Source: an uncultured Paracoccaceae bacterium
GTDB lineage: Bacteria; Pseudomonadota; Alphaproteobacteria; Rhodobacterales; Rhodobacteraceae
Length of the DNA: 64,000 bases
Assembly (NCBI GenBank): GCA_943787985.1
Contig: CALSOO010000006.1
Span: forward strand, 1 to 64,000
Reading direction: 5' to 3'
Shown in pieces: positions 43,758 to 53,675 of this stretch (positions within the stretch are counted from its first letter, which is position 1; each line of letters starts with the position of its first letter). The notes beneath the pieces were generated by a model. The model did no database searches. It had not been told where the DNA came from and was given only the letters and a program-made list of their open reading frames with translations. The translations under genes were made by a program, and so were the position numbers.

Positions 43758-46270
43758 TCTTTAGCGCGTAGCACTTGGGCAGGGCGCGCAGCAAGAGGGG
43801 CGCGCGCAAAGGCAAGGCCAGCCAGCAAGGTCGCCAGCACGCCGCCGATCACAATGGCAAGCGCCGAGGGCCAGATGATGGTGAAATCAGTGTTCATGAT
43901 GAACCGACTGACCGCCCATCCCCCTGTGATCCCCGCGGCCAACGCAATAGCGCCTGCCGCAAACCCGAGGAGGGCCGCGCGCAATGCAAAGCTGCGCAGG
44001 ATATGTCCGCGCGTGGCCCCCAGCGTCTTGAGCACCGCAGCCTCGTAGGTGCGCGCGTTGGTTCCCGCCGCTGCCGCACCGATCAACACCAGAAAGCCCG
44101 TCAGAAGTGTCGCTGCCGCGCCGTAGGACGTGGCCGCCGCCAACCCGGCCAGCACGTCGGCCACACGGTCGATGGCGTCGCGCACGCGAATGGCTGTTAT
44201 GTTGGGGTACTTCCCTGCCAGATCGCGCAAAATCTGCGCCTCGGCGTCTTCTTCGGCATAGACGGTCGAGATAAAGCTATGCGGTGCACCCTGTAAGGCG
44301 GCGGGGTTCATGGTGAGGATAAACCCGATTCCTGCGGTCGAGAAATCGACCTCGCGAAAGGACGTAATCTCGCCAGTTATGTCACGCCCGAGGATGTTGA
44401 TGGTGACACGGTCCCCCAGCTTGAGGCCCATTTCTTCGGCCTCTTCGGCGGCAAAGCTGATTTGTGGCGGGCCGGTGTAGTCTGCGGCCCACCATTTGCC
44501 TGCGGTGATGCGGGTTCCGTCAGATGGCGCTTCGGCGTAGGTGACGCCGCGATCCCCTTGAAGCACCCAGTGCTCTCCTGCGTATTCGCGCGCGGGGGTG
44601 TTGTTGATCTGTGTGATGACGCCGCGCAGCATAGGGGCGCTGTCGATGCGGCTGACGGCAGGATCATTTTCCAGACGCTCGGTGTATCCCGCCATTTGGT
44701 CGCGCTGGATGTCCACAAAGAAATACGACGGGGCCACATCAGGCAGGTCACCGGTTATGGCGTTGCGCAGGTTTCCGTCGATCTGCCCCACAGCGGCGAG
44801 GACCGACAGTCCAAGTCCCAAGGACAAAACGACGGACGCGGCCCCCTCGCGTGGTCCGGAAATAGACGCGAGCGCCCAGCGCAAGGCCGGTCGCCCTTTC
44901 GAGATTTTTGCGCCCCGTCGCGACGTCCAGCGGATCACGACAGAGGCAAGCGTCAAAACGACAAGCACCCCTGCGATCCCGCCAGAGGTCCAAAGGGTCA
45001 GGCGCCACGTGCCTGAAAACAGCCCCGCGCAACCGATGAGGGCCGCAATCCCGATGGCCGTCATCACCAGATACCGCGGCGCAGGAAGCGGGTTGGACCC
45101 GTCCAGCGAGTCGCGAAACAACGTGGCAGCGCGGATGTTTTCGGCCCGTGCCAAAGGCCAGAGCGTAAACACGAAAGCGGTGAGAAAGCCATAAATCGCG
45201 GCCTCTGCCAAAGGGGCGGGGTAGATTGCCATAGCGGCCGGGATCGGCAATCGCGCTTCGATCAGGGGGGCGAGCAGAACAGGGGCCAATGCCCCCATCG
45301 CCAGTCCAATCGAGATACCAAGCAAGGACAGCACCCCGACTTGGATGAAGTAGGTTTGAAAAATGGTGATCCGCTCTGCTCCAAGTGTGCGCAAGGTGGC
45401 GATCACGTTGGTTTTATCCGCCAGATACGAGCGCACCGCGGCGGACACGCCGACCCCGCCGACTGCAAGTCCTGACAGGCCCACGAGCACCAGAAACGCT
45501 CCCAAGCGGTTGACGAACTCTGCGACCCCGGGTGCTCCGTTGCGTGCGTCTGTCCAGCGCATCCCGCTGTTCTCAAAGCGCGCGCGTGCGTCCGCTTCGA
45601 GGGCGGCAAGGTCCGCGCCGTCGGCGACATCAAGGCGGTATTTGGTGTTGTAAAGCGTGCCCGCAGCCAACAATTGCGCGTTCTCAAGGGCGGTGGTGTA
45701 GACGATTGTGCGCGGTCCAAGGGCAAAGCCGCTGGCCGCGCCATCGGGTTCGCGCTCCAGCGTGGCCATCAGCGCAAACTGCTGCGTGCCAAGGGCGAAT
45801 TGGTCTCCGATGGACAGGCCAAGGCGATCCATAAGCACCCGTTCCATCACCGCCCCCGGCAAATCGTTTTGATCAGCCAAGGCTTGCTCCAGCGGGATGT
45901 CGGGGGCGAGGGTGACGCGCCCGACCAACGGATAGGCCGTGTCGATGGCCTTGACCTGGGTCAGCGCGCGCTCGTCCCCGACAACGGCCATAGACCGGAA
46001 GTCAGCGATTTCCGAGACATTGGAGGAGACGTCCTCCATCCATGCCCGTTCAACGTCTGTGGCGAAGCGATAGGTGAAATCCAGTTCGGCGTCGCCACCC
46101 AAAATGGCGGCCCCTTCGCGTTCCAACCCCGCTTCGATCCCTGATTTGACCGATCCCACGGCGGCAATCGCGGCAACCCCGAGGGCAAGGCAGGCAAGGA
46201 AAATGCGAAACCCTTTGATGCCACCGCGCAACTCGCGGGCAGCAAATTTTGACGCGGCAGACAGGCTCAC
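43754..46270 (-). CDS. FtsX-like ABC transporter permease (YbbP type)
   Basis: This 838-aa permease has ten or so membrane segments and two FtsX-type repeat units, beginning AARELRGGIKGFRIFLACLALGVAAIAAVGSV. A large extracytoplasmic domain lies between the first two helices. Length and domain order match YbbP, the partner of YbbA. The pair stands beside tesA in E. coli as well and is thought to move lipid or a similar hydrophobic substrate. It overlaps its ATPase gene by four bases. Confidence 0.9.
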   Translation of the reverse strand: MSLSAASKFAARELRGGIKGFRIFLACLALGVAAIAAVGSVKSGIEAGLEREGAAILGGDAELDFTYRFATDVERAWMEDVSSNVSEIADFRSMAVVGDERALTQVKAIDTAYPLVGRVTLAPDIPLEQALADQNDLPGAVMERVLMDRLGLSIGDQFALGTQQFALMATLEREPDGAASGFALGPRTIVYTTALENAQLLAAGTLYNTKYRLDVADGADLAALEADARARFENSGMRWTDARNGAPGVAEFVNRLGAFLVLVGLSGLAVGGVGVSAAVRSYLADKTNVIATLRTLGAERITIFQTYFIQVGVLSLLGISIGLAMGALAPVLLAPLIEARLPIPAAMAIYPAPLAEAAIYGFLTAFVFTLWPLARAENIRAATLFRDSLDGSNPLPAPRYLVMTAIGIAALIGCAGLFSGTWRLTLWTSGGIAGVLVVLTLASVVIRWTSRRGAKISKGRPALRWALASISGPREGAASVVLSLGLGLSVLAAVGQIDGNLRNAITGDLPDVAPSYFFVDIQRDQMAGYTERLENDPAVSRIDSAPMLRGVITQINNTPAREYAGEHWVLQGDRGVTYAEAPSDGTRITAGKWWAADYTGPPQISFAAEEAEEMGLKLGDRVTINILGRDITGEITSFREVDFSTAGIGFILTMNPAALQGAPHSFISTVYAEEDAEAQILRDLAGKYPNITAIRVRDAIDRVADVLAGLAAATSYGAAATLLTGFLVLIGAAAAGTNARTYEAAVLKTLGATRGHILRSFALRAALLGFAAGAIALAAGITGGWAVSRFIMNTDFTIIWPSALAIVIGGVLATLLAGLAFARAPLAARPAQVLRAKE

Positions 46271-46956
46271 TCGGCGGCCTGCGCATGGTCCGAGATACGC
46301 CCGTCTTCAAGGCGGATCACGCGGTCGCATCGCGCGGCCAACGCATCAGAGTGCGTGACCAGAACCAGCGTCGCACCGTGGCGGTCGCGTAGCCCAAAGA
46401 GCAGATCCATGATTGCCGCCCCGTTGGGACCGTCCAGATTGCCTGTCGGTTCATCCGCAAGCAGGATTTTCGGACGCGGCACAACGGCGCGGGCCAAGGC
46501 CACGCGTTGCTGTTCGCCGCCCGACATCTGGGAGGGGTAGTGATTGGCGCGGTGGGCCAGTCCCACGGCCTCGAGTTCGGCCTGCGCCCGCTCGAAGGCG
46601 TCTTTGACCCCTGCCAGTTCTAGCGGCGTTGCGACGTTTTCCAAGGCCGTCATGGTGGGGATCAGGTGAAAGGACTGAAACACGACCCCCATGTTGTCGC
46701 GCCGAAAGCGGGCCAAAGCGTCCTCGTTCATAGAGGTCAGATCGTTGCCGAGAGCGGTGATCGTGCCGCCTGTCGCCATCTCCAGCCCGCCCATCAACAT
46801 CAACAGGGATGACTTGCCTGATCCTGACGGGCCAATCAGTCCGACCGTCTCTGCTGCATCGACCTGCATCGTGATGCCGTGCAAGATATCCACCCTTCCG
46901 GCATTGCCATCCAGCGAAAGCGCCGCATTATTGAGGGAGAGGACTGGATCGGACAT
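46267..46956 (-). CDS. ybbA: ABC transporter ATP-binding protein (YbbA type)
   Basis: This 229-aa ATPase of the MacB/LolD class has Walker A GPSGSGKSS, signature MSGGEQQRVALARAV and Walker B ILLADEPTGNLDG, followed by the H-loop VLVTHS. It pairs with the FtsX-like permease downstream. It is divergent from tesA with 51 bp between the starts, the same arrangement as in gammaproteobacteria. Confidence 0.93.
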   Translation of the reverse strand: MSDPVLSLNNAALSLDGNAGRVDILHGITMQVDAAETVGLIGPSGSGKSSLLMLMGGLEMATGGTITALGNDLTSMNEDALARFRRDNMGVVFQSFHLIPTMTALENVATPLELAGVKDAFERAQAELEAVGLAHRANHYPSQMSGGEQQRVALARAVVPRPKILLADEPTGNLDGPNGAAIMDLLFGLRDRHGATLVLVTHSDALAARCDRVIRLEDGRISDHAQAAE

Positions 46957-47007
46957 GGATGTGCGCCTTTATAGAGGGGTACGCTTGGATATGGAGGCTG
47001 GATCAGG

Positions 47008-47649
47008 ATGCGCAAGGCAATTGCTGGCATTGTAACGAGTTTATGGGCTTTTCCGGCCTTTTCTGAGGATATTGTGATCGCCGCCCTCGGGGATAGCCTG
47101 ACCCAAGGCTATGGTTTGGTGCGCGAAGAAGGGTTTGTGCCCCAGCTTGAAACATGGCTGCGCGCGCAAGGCGGTGAGGTCACACTGATCAACGCGGGCG
47201 TGTCGGGGGATACCACTGCGGGGGGCGCAAGCCGTGCGGCGTGGACGCTGACGCCTGATGTGGACGCGTTGATTGTGGCGCTTGGGGGCAATGACCTGTT
47301 GCGCGGAATTGACCCTGCGGTGGGACGTGCAAATCTTGAGGTGATTTTACAAGCAGCAGATGCTGCAGAGGTCAAAGTATTGTTGGTCGGGATGCAAGCG
47401 CCCGGCAACTACGGGCCTGCCTACAAGGAGGCGTTTGACGCGATGTATCCGGATTTGGCGGCGCAATACGGGACGCTGTTCATGGAGAGTTTCTTTGACG
47501 GGCTTGGAGGTGCAGGCGTTGATCCTGCGGACCTGCAAGCCTTTATGCAGGCGGACGGCATCCACCCCAATGCGGATGGGGTGGCGCGTATTGTTGAGGG
47601 CTTCGGGCCGCATGTGTTGGCCCTGATCGAGGCGGCAGGCGGGTCCTGA
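47008..47649 (+). CDS. tesA: Arylesterase / thioesterase I (TesA-type GDSL hydrolase)
   Basis: This 213-aa protein has an N-terminal signal peptide (AIAGIVTSLWAFPAFS), the nucleophile block IAALGDSLTQGYGL, GVSGDTTAGG (block II), LGGNDLLRGI (block III) and a C-terminal DGIHPNADG with the Asp-His pair. Periplasmic TesA cleaves acyl-CoA, acyl esters and some aryl esters. It is divergent from ybbA, supporting the assignment. Confidence 0.93.
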   Translation: MRKAIAGIVTSLWAFPAFSEDIVIAALGDSLTQGYGLVREEGFVPQLETWLRAQGGEVTLINAGVSGDTTAGGASRAAWTLTPDVDALIVALGGNDLLRGIDPAVGRANLEVILQAADAAEVKVLLVGMQAPGNYGPAYKEAFDAMYPDLAAQYGTLFMESFFDGLGGAGVDPADLQAFMQADGIHPNADGVARIVEGFGPHVLALIEAAGGS

Positions 47650-47661
47650 GCCCACCCGTCT

Positions 47662-48462
47662 CTAGTCAGGGCGCACGCGCGCTGCGGTTTTGTTGGCGAA
47701 GGCCTCCAGACGCTCTTTGGAGGCAGGCTGGGTGTTCACAATCCCCGCAACCACGCTTTCGGCATAGGCGGCGTCCAGCGCGGACATGTTTTGCATGTGG
47801 CTGATGGCGGAACAGATGGCAAAGTTGGAAAGCGGCGGGTTTTGCGCGGCAAGGCGGGCCAGTTCCATCGCTTTGTCATCGCTTGAGCCGTCAATATGGT
47901 ACTGGCACAGGCCGACTTGCATCGCCTCTTCCTGTTTGTAGACGCGGCCTGTCAGCATCATGTCGATCATGCGGGCTTTGCCCACCAGATCCGCGACACG
48001 GATGGTGGCACCGCCCCCTGTGAACAAGCCGCGCTGCCCTTCGGGCAGGGCGAAATAGGTGCTTTGGTCCGCGACCCGAACATGCGCCGAAGAGGCCAGT
48101 TCCAGCCCCCCGCCCACAACCGCGCCTTTGAGGGCCGCGATGATAGGCACGCCGCCGTATTCCATCTTGTTAAAGGCCTCGTGCCAGCGCAGGCACAGGT
48201 GCATGAAGTCTTCGGGGCGGCGATCTTCGGTGTGGTGCTCGACCAGATCAAGGCCAGCGCAAAAGTGATCCCCCAGCGCGCGCAGCACAACAGCGCGGGC
48301 GCCCATGCGCGGCAGCTTCGAGAACACTTCGATCAACTCCTCGATCGTGTCGGCGTTCAATGCGTTGCGCTTGTTCGGGCGGGACAGGATGACTTGAACG
48401 ACGCCGTCCTCGTCACCTGTCACGGTCAGGTTTTCCAGAGTGAAGCTGTTGAAATCTTGCAT
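47662..48462 (-). CDS. Crotonase (enoyl-CoA hydratase/isomerase) family protein
   Basis: This 267-aa acyl-CoA-binding enzyme has the oxyanion-hole stretch [18 protein letters not shown] and [20 protein letters not shown]. The usual second catalytic Glu region is modified ([16 protein letters not shown]), so it may be an isomerase or hydrolase instead of a hydratase. The ATG at 48462 follows GGAAG at good spacing; an in-frame ATG at 48513 is also possible. Its end is convergent with tesA at 13 bp. Confidence 0.88.
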   Translation of the reverse strand: MQDFNSFTLENLTVTGDEDGVVQVILSRPNKRNALNADTIEELIEVFSKLPRMGARAVVLRALGDHFCAGLDLVEHHTEDRRPEDFMHLCLRWHEAFNKMEYGGVPIIAALKGAVVGGGLELASSAHVRVADQSTYFALPEGQRGLFTGGGATIRVADLVGKARMIDMMLTGRVYKQEEAMQVGLCQYHIDGSSDDKAMELARLAAQNPPLSNFAICSAISHMQNMSALDAAYAESVVAGIVNTQPASKERLEAFANKTAARVRPD

Positions 48463-48705
48463 GGGAGAACTTCCTGATGGGGTCATTATTTCGGCGCCAG
48501 AATTGTCTGACATTTAAATGATGTCTACTTTTTTCGCGCCACTTTGGCCACGCAGATGATGTGCCGTTGCGACACTTTTTACGTGGCCCGAAGCCGCTGG
48601 CATAAAATTGCCGTTTTTCTGTGTGAAACGAAGGATCGTCAGGCGATGGCAGAGCAGTCAACGATCATCGCGGCGCCGAGCGAGAATGAGTTAAGGAGCA
48701 CAGGC

Positions 48706-49581
48706 ATGGACATTTTAACGTGGTTGGCACGCCCGACGTGGCATTCCGAGATCATCCTGTGCGCTTTTGCGGTCCTCATTCTGTACGTCGTCTTCAAAAA
48801 GCGCAAAGAGATCAGCCGTCATGCTTTGGAAAACACGGGTGCGACCCTGCTGATCGGAGGGATCAACATTCTGGTGGCGATCCTGTTCATCAAGGATGTG
48901 AACGCCTTTATGCAGTCCGCTTTTGCTGCGCTGCATATCCCGACCCTTGATCCGACTGTCTGGGACGGGCTGCCGCTGTGGGTTGTGTGTATCCTCGGGA
49001 TCATCGCCAAAGATTTTGTCGATTATTGGAACCACCGTTTGATGCACACAAAGTGGGGTTGGCCCACACATGCCGCACATCACTCCGATACGCATGTGAA
49101 CGCGTTTACGGCCAACCGGATCCATTTTCTCGAGGCGATTTTGATGACCGCCAGCTATGTGGTGTTGCTGACGTGGCTGCAAATGCCCAAAGCGCTGCCG
49201 TTTGTGATCATCTTTTACACGCTGCACACAAAATACGTGCATATGGATTTGCCATTTGAACATGGGCCGCTGAAATACTGGATTGCGTCACCCGTGTATC
49301 ACCGTTGGCACCATGCGGATGTGCCCGAGGCCTATGGCAAGAACCTTGCCAATGTGATGCCGATCTATGACGTGATTTTCGGGACCTATTACAATCCGGG
49401 GAAATGCGAGGCCCCGATGGGTGCGCTTTTGACAGGTGTGCCGGATAAAAACGTGTGGCGCATTTTCACCTATCCATTCGAGGAGTGGGGCCGCTTGATC
49501 AAAGAGTCATGGGCGGGGCGCGCGGCGCAACCGGATCAAGGCGACGCCGCACAACGCGTCAAATCGCAACAGACATCATAA
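48706..49581 (+). CDS. Fatty acid hydroxylase / sterol desaturase superfamily protein
   Basis: This 291-aa integral membrane di-iron enzyme has the histidine boxes HRLMH (110-114), HAAHH (122-126) and HRWHH (199-203), with a further His in HTKYVHMD. Four hydrophobic segments surround them. Members insert oxygen into lipids, carotenoids or sterol-like substrates; the substrate here is unknown. The ATG at 48706 was chosen because AAGGAG lies 7 bp before it. The open frame begins much further upstream. Confidence 0.88.
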   Translation: MDILTWLARPTWHSEIILCAFAVLILYVVFKKRKEISRHALENTGATLLIGGINILVAILFIKDVNAFMQSAFAALHIPTLDPTVWDGLPLWVVCILGIIAKDFVDYWNHRLMHTKWGWPTHAAHHSDTHVNAFTANRIHFLEAILMTASYVVLLTWLQMPKALPFVIIFYTLHTKYVHMDLPFEHGPLKYWIASPVYHRWHHADVPEAYGKNLANVMPIYDVIFGTYYNPGKCEAPMGALLTGVPDKNVWRIFTYPFEEWGRLIKESWAGRAAQPDQGDAAQRVKSQQTS

Positions 49582-49606
49582 AAAAACGGACGCAGAAGCG
49601 CCCGTT
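49579..49606. terminator. Bidirectional intrinsic terminator between convergent genes
   Basis: A 9-bp stem (49585-49593 with 49598-49606, one G-T pair) closes a four-base loop. Read on the minus strand it is followed by at least seven Ts, so it ends the cold-shock gene. The stop codon of the fatty acid hydroxylase-like gene on the other strand falls at its edge. Confidence 0.9.
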
Positions 49607-49632
49607 CCCAATAACATTTCAAAGCGGTTGGC

Positions 49633-49839
49633 TTATGCCAAGGCGATGTTGATCGCGCTTTCGCGGTTGTCGCGGCCAGCTTCGATGTCGAAAGTTACTT
49701 TTTGGTTGTCGGCCAAGCCGGTGAGGCCTGCGCGTTCAACGGCAGAGATGTGTACAAACACGTCTTTGCTGCCGCCGTCGGGCGCGATAAAACCAAAACC
49801 TTTTGTTGTGTTAAACCATTTTACGGTGCCAGTAGCCAT
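49633..49839 (-). CDS. cspA: Cold-shock domain protein
   Basis: This 68-aa single-stranded nucleic-acid-binding protein has both RNA-binding motifs: KGFGFIAP (RNP1) and VFVHIS (RNP2). It begins [14 protein letters not shown], the standard start, behind AAGGAG. Such proteins melt RNA structure in the cold or in stationary phase. A strong terminator lies 27 bp after its stop. Confidence 0.97.
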   Translation of the reverse strand: MATGTVKWFNTTKGFGFIAPDGGSKDVFVHISAVERAGLTGLADNQKVTFDIEAGRDNRESAINIALA

Positions 49840-50166
49840 CGTATGTCTCCTTAGTAAGTCTGCCCACGGAATGCGGCAGGTCGGCAAAGTCGTAGCTGAT
49901 CGAGAAGGACTGAGCCGGTAAGGAGCAGTGGTCGATAGTGTAACGTCGCACGGTGTATATGTGGTCGCTTGTGCCGTGTGGCAAGTATTTTCCTTAAAAA
50001 TATGAAGAAATGAGCAGTCTAGGTGTGTTTGGTCGTATTATTGGGCAGTTTCGTCTCATTACTCCGGAGAGTCGCGAAAAGTTTCAGAAGTCAAAACTTT
50101 ACCAGTTGATAAAAATTTAACTTCGTGCTTTCGTTCAAAAAACAGTCGAACTCGTCAGGGAGCCAC
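49840..50166. other. Intergenic region: csp leader and preT promoter
   Basis: This 327-bp gap separates the divergent csp and preT genes. The left part probably holds a long untranslated leader, as is common for cold-shock genes, but I cannot point to a specific fold. The right part is AT-rich and carries the 16-bp palindrome at 50098-50113. No other gene was found in it. Confidence 0.5.
50098..50113. promoter_or_regulatory. Putative RutR-type operator upstream of preT
   Basis: The sequence TTTACCAGTTGATAAA is a palindrome with one imperfect pair, about 54 bp before the preT start. It differs from the operator-like site at 56384 in two positions. E. coli RutR binds TTGACCA-NN-TGGTCAA, which has the same ACCA...TGGT core and spacing. 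Confidence 0.65.
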
Positions 50167-51489
50167 ATGTCTCAAAACTCTTTCACGCCAGGTGTCGTCG
50201 CGCACCGTTTGCCCGCGGATCAGTACAGCGACCAGTTTTCGGATTTGCACCCGCCCCTCAATGATCACGAGGCATTGGTCGCGGCGGATCGCTGTTATTT
50301 CTGCCATGACGCGCCGTGCATCACGGCCTGCCCGACAGATATCGACATCCCGTTGTTCATTCGCCAGATCACCACCGGCACTCCTGATGCTGCGGCCAAA
50401 ACGATCCTGAGCCAGAACATCATGGGGGGCATGTGTGCCCGCGTCTGCCCCACTGAGGATTTGTGTGAACAAGCCTGCGTGCGCGAAGCGGCCGAGGGCA
50501 AACCTGTCTTGATCGGGCAATTGCAGCGGTACGCCACGGATCATTTACAAGATCAAGGTGTGCACCCGTTTGAACGAGCCGAGGCGACGGGCAAAACCGT
50601 TGCGATTGTTGGGGCGGGGCCTGCGGGACTGTCCTGTGCCCACCGCCTTGCGATGATGGGCCACGTCGTCACGGTATATGACGCGCGTGCAAAATCGGGC
50701 GGTCTGAACGAATACGGCATCGCCACTTACAAAACCACGAACGGCTACGCGCAAGACGAAGTGGACTGGCTGCTTGCCATCGGGGGGATCACTGTGGAGC
50801 ACGGAAAATCCCTTGGGGCGGACATGAGCATCGCAGATCTTAGCGCGCGAAACGATGCTGTTTTTCTGGCCATGGGCCTCGGGGGCGTAAATGCTTTGGG
50901 CCTTGAAGGTGCGCACAAAGATGGCGTGCTGGACGCGGTCGATTTTATTTCCGACCTGCGCCAAGCCTCTGATGTGGCCAACCTTCCGGTCGGGCGCGAT
51001 GTTGTTGTGATCGGCGGGGGGATGACGGCGGTTGACGCTGCGGTTCAGGCAAAACTGCTGGGCGCGTTAAACGTCACGCTGGCCTATCGGCGGGGACGCG
51101 AGCGGATGAACGCAAGCGTTTACGAACAAGACCTCGCGGCCTCCAAAGGGGTGCGCATCATGACCCATGCGGTCCCGGTCGGGTTGCATGGGAATGGCGC
51201 AGTGCGTGAGATCGAGTTCGAATATGTGGACGATGCGATGACAGGCACGGGTCAAACCGTACGTCTGCAAGCAGATCAGGTGCTGACCGCCATTGGGCAA
51301 ACGCTCCAAGGGGATGACTTGCCCCGATTGGACGGTCGCAAAATTGCGGTGGATGGCACAGGGCGTACATCGCTCAGCGGTGTGTGGGCTGGTGGTGATT
51401 GTGCGACTGGTGGCGATGATCTGACCGTGACGGCTGTCGCCGAAGGACGCGACGCGGCGATGGATATTCACACAACACTCATGAGCTAA
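50167..51489 (+). CDS. preT: Dihydropyrimidine dehydrogenase, NAD-binding subunit PreT
   Basis: PreT with PreA reduces uracil and thymine to their dihydro forms using NADH. The 440-aa protein has an N-terminal FeS region with cysteines 43, 46, 51 and 55 (CYFCHDAPCITACP). A second set follows (GGMCARVCPTEDLCEQACVR), then FAD binding VAIVGAGPAGLSCAHRLA, and NAD(P) binding VIGGGMTAVDAAVQAKLLG. The ATG at 50167 follows GGGAG; the frame opens 14 codons earlier. It lies 44 bp before preA. Confidence 0.94.
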   Translation: MSQNSFTPGVVAHRLPADQYSDQFSDLHPPLNDHEALVAADRCYFCHDAPCITACPTDIDIPLFIRQITTGTPDAAAKTILSQNIMGGMCARVCPTEDLCEQACVREAAEGKPVLIGQLQRYATDHLQDQGVHPFERAEATGKTVAIVGAGPAGLSCAHRLAMMGHVVTVYDARAKSGGLNEYGIATYKTTNGYAQDEVDWLLAIGGITVEHGKSLGADMSIADLSARNDAVFLAMGLGGVNALGLEGAHKDGVLDAVDFISDLRQASDVANLPVGRDVVVIGGGMTAVDAAVQAKLLGALNVTLAYRRGRERMNASVYEQDLAASKGVRIMTHAVPVGLHGNGAVREIEFEYVDDAMTGTGQTVRLQADQVLTAIGQTLQGDDLPRLDGRKIAVDGTGRTSLSGVWAGGDCATGGDDLTVTAVAEGRDAAMDIHTTLMS

Positions 51490-51533
51490 GGCTTCTCCGG
51501 GACATATCTTTTGTTGGCAAAGGGTTAATAAAA

Positions 51534-52838
51534 ATGGCGAATTTACAAAGCGACTTTCTGGGAATCAAAAGTCCCAACCCGTTCTGGCTGGCCTCGGCGC
51601 CACCAACGGACAAAGAATACAACGTGCGCCGCGCATTCGAGGCAGGGTGGGGCGGGGTTGTGTGGAAGACGCTTGGCTCTGAGGGGCCGCCAGTGGTCAA
51701 CGTGAATGGTCCGCGATACGGCGCGATCTACGGAGCGGACCGCCGCCTTTTGGGCCTCAACAACATCGAATTGATCACGGACCGCGACCTGTTCACAAAC
51801 CTTGAAGAGATCAAGCGTGTCAAAGCGGATTATCCGAACCATGCCGTTATCGTGTCGATCATGGTGCCTTGTGAGGAAGAGGCGTGGAAAGCGATCCTGC
51901 CATTGGTCGAGGATACAGGCGCGGACGGGATCGAGCTGAATTTCGGCTGCCCCCACGGCATGTCCGAACGGGGTATGGGCGCCGCTGTTGGTCAGGTTCC
52001 CGAATACATCGAAATGGTAACGCGGTGGTGCAAGCAGTATTATTCCAAACCGGTTATCGTGAAGCTGACGCCCAACATCACAGATGTGCGCAAACCGGCA
52101 GCAGCCGCGCGGCGCGGCGGCGCTGATGCGGTGAGCCTGATCAACACCATCAATTCCATCACCTCCGTCAACTTGGACACGATGGCCCCTGAACCCAGCA
52201 TCGACGGAAAAGGCACTCACGGGGGCTACTGCGGGCCGGCAGTCAAACCCATCGCGATGTCCATGGTGTCCGAAATTGCGCGGGCCACAGAAACCAGCGG
52301 GATGCCGATTTCGGGCATCGGCGGGATCACCACATGGCGCGACGCGGCCGAATTCATGGCCTTGGGCTGTGGCAACGTACAAGTCTGCACTGCAGCGATG
52401 ACCTATGGGTTCAAAATCGTCCAGGAGATGATCTCGGGCCTGTCAGACTGGATGGATGAAAAAGGGCACACGTCGCTTGATGATTTTGTCGGTATGGCTG
52501 TCCCGAACACAACCGACTGGCAGTATTTGAACCTGAATTACGTGGCCAAGGCCAGGATCAACCAAGACGATTGCATCAAATGCGGACGCTGTTATGCGGC
52601 TTGTGAGGACACGTCGCATCAGGCGATTTCGATGTCTGCGGATCGTGTGTTCGAAGTAATCGATGGTGAATGTGTCGCCTGCAATTTGTGCGTCAACGTC
52701 TGCCCTGTAGAGGGTTGCATCACCATGGAAGCCATGCCTGCGGGATCCGTTGATCCGCGCACGGGCAATGTGGTGGAGCCAGAGTATGCAAACTGGACGA
52801 CACATCCGAACAATCCTGGTGCGGTCGCGGCGGAGTAG
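51534..52838 (+). CDS. preA: Dihydropyrimidine dehydrogenase, catalytic subunit PreA
   Basis: This 434-aa protein has an FMN-binding TIM barrel of the dihydroorotate dehydrogenase type: IKSPNPFWLASAPPTDKEYNVRRAFEAGWGGVVWKTLG, the active-site NFGCPHGMSERGMGA, and SGIGGITTWRDAAEF. A C-terminal pair of 4Fe-4S clusters follows (C347-x2-C-x2-C-x3-C357 and C380-x2-C-x2-C-x3-C390). It works with PreT. The stop codon lies at the edge of a perfect 22-bp palindrome, probably the terminator. Confidence 0.95.
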   Translation: MANLQSDFLGIKSPNPFWLASAPPTDKEYNVRRAFEAGWGGVVWKTLGSEGPPVVNVNGPRYGAIYGADRRLLGLNNIELITDRDLFTNLEEIKRVKADYPNHAVIVSIMVPCEEEAWKAILPLVEDTGADGIELNFGCPHGMSERGMGAAVGQVPEYIEMVTRWCKQYYSKPVIVKLTPNITDVRKPAAAARRGGADAVSLINTINSITSVNLDTMAPEPSIDGKGTHGGYCGPAVKPIAMSMVSEIARATETSGMPISGIGGITTWRDAAEFMALGCGNVQVCTAAMTYGFKIVQEMISGLSDWMDEKGHTSLDDFVGMAVPNTTDWQYLNLNYVAKARINQDDCIKCGRCYAACEDTSHQAISMSADRVFEVIDGECVACNLCVNVCPVEGCITMEAMPAGSVDPRTGNVVEPEYANWTTHPNNPGAVAAE

Positions 52839-52860
52839 ATTTTTCGTTCGAAAAATCTTT
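52837..52860 (+). terminator. preA terminator
   Basis: Two perfect 10-bp arms (AGATTTTTCG and CGAAAAATCT) are separated by TT and followed by TT. The hairpin begins inside the preA stop codon. The IS630-type remnant starts right behind it. Confidence 0.65.
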
Positions 52861-52874
52861 GAGCTTTACCGCAG

Positions 52875-53603
52875 CTACTGTAAAACCCGAAATTTCTCAT
52901 GAGGTATGACGCGGAAGTTGTCTGAGACTTGGCATCGGAATGCTTTCCATTCTTTTGGTATAGTTGCGCGAAAGAACTTCAGGATTGCATTCGCGAACTG
53001 TTTTTGTGTTGGGTGATATCGATTGTGCGTCACATGTTGATGCATGACCGCCCATAGTCGCTCGATGGGGTTGAGATGCGGGCAATACGGCGGCAGTTGG
53101 ATAAGATGGATGTGGCAGTCTGGCCTTGCGAGAAAAGCCCTGACATCTGGCCCTTTGTGATAGGGGGCATTGTCTCAGATAACGTGGATCATTCGCTTGT
53201 CGGGGTTGCGCGTTTCAATCTTGGCCAGAAGTTGCGCTGCACTGACGCCGTCGACGGTGGTTGGCTCGACAAAGGGCGCGTCGAAGGTTTCGAGGTTCAG
53301 CGCGCCATGGATGTTCACGCGACCATGCCCTGCTGTGGTTTTGATCGCCAGGTTTGATCCTGCCTTTCCCCAGCCATGACTGGGTTTTGTCTGGTATTCA
53401 GGATGCACAGCATCAGCGAAATAGACGGCTTCATCTGCGCCCAGATCGCCCATCAGACGTTCGTACAGTGCGATAAATGCGGCCTGCTTTTCAGCAGAGA
53501 CAACGCGCGGTAAGGCCTTGGGCTTGCGATATTCCAACCCCAATCGGCAAGAAGCTTGATACAGCCGGAATGCGAGTAACACAGGTCAAACTCTGCTGAA
53601 ATA
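52875..53603 (-). pseudogene. IS630 transposase, C-terminal part
   Basis: Read on the minus strand the frame begins SAEFDLCYSHSGCIKLLA. It shifts by a missing base near 53546 into LGLEYRKPKALPRVVSAEKQAAF, and runs on through VYFADAVHPEY to MIHVI. There a TGA at 53172-53174 replaces what is usually a cysteine codon just before the catalytic DNAPYHKG. Past the stop the same frame continues through LPPYCPHLNPIERLWAVMH to a normal end at 52875. One frameshift and one stop make it inactive. Confidence 0.85.
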
Positions 53604-53608
53604 ATGGG

Positions 53609-53622
53609 ATGTACCGGCTGCT
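53609..53622 (+). repeat. Left subterminal inverted repeat of the IS1111-type element
   Basis: ATGTACCGGCTGCT, matched perfectly by the reverse complement at 54952-54965. It lies 5 bp inside the reconstructed left end. Confidence 0.88.
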
Positions 53623-53675
53623 TCACCCAGCGGGTTAGACTGAGTCTAGTTTCACCTGCATATAGGAGAAGTAGC

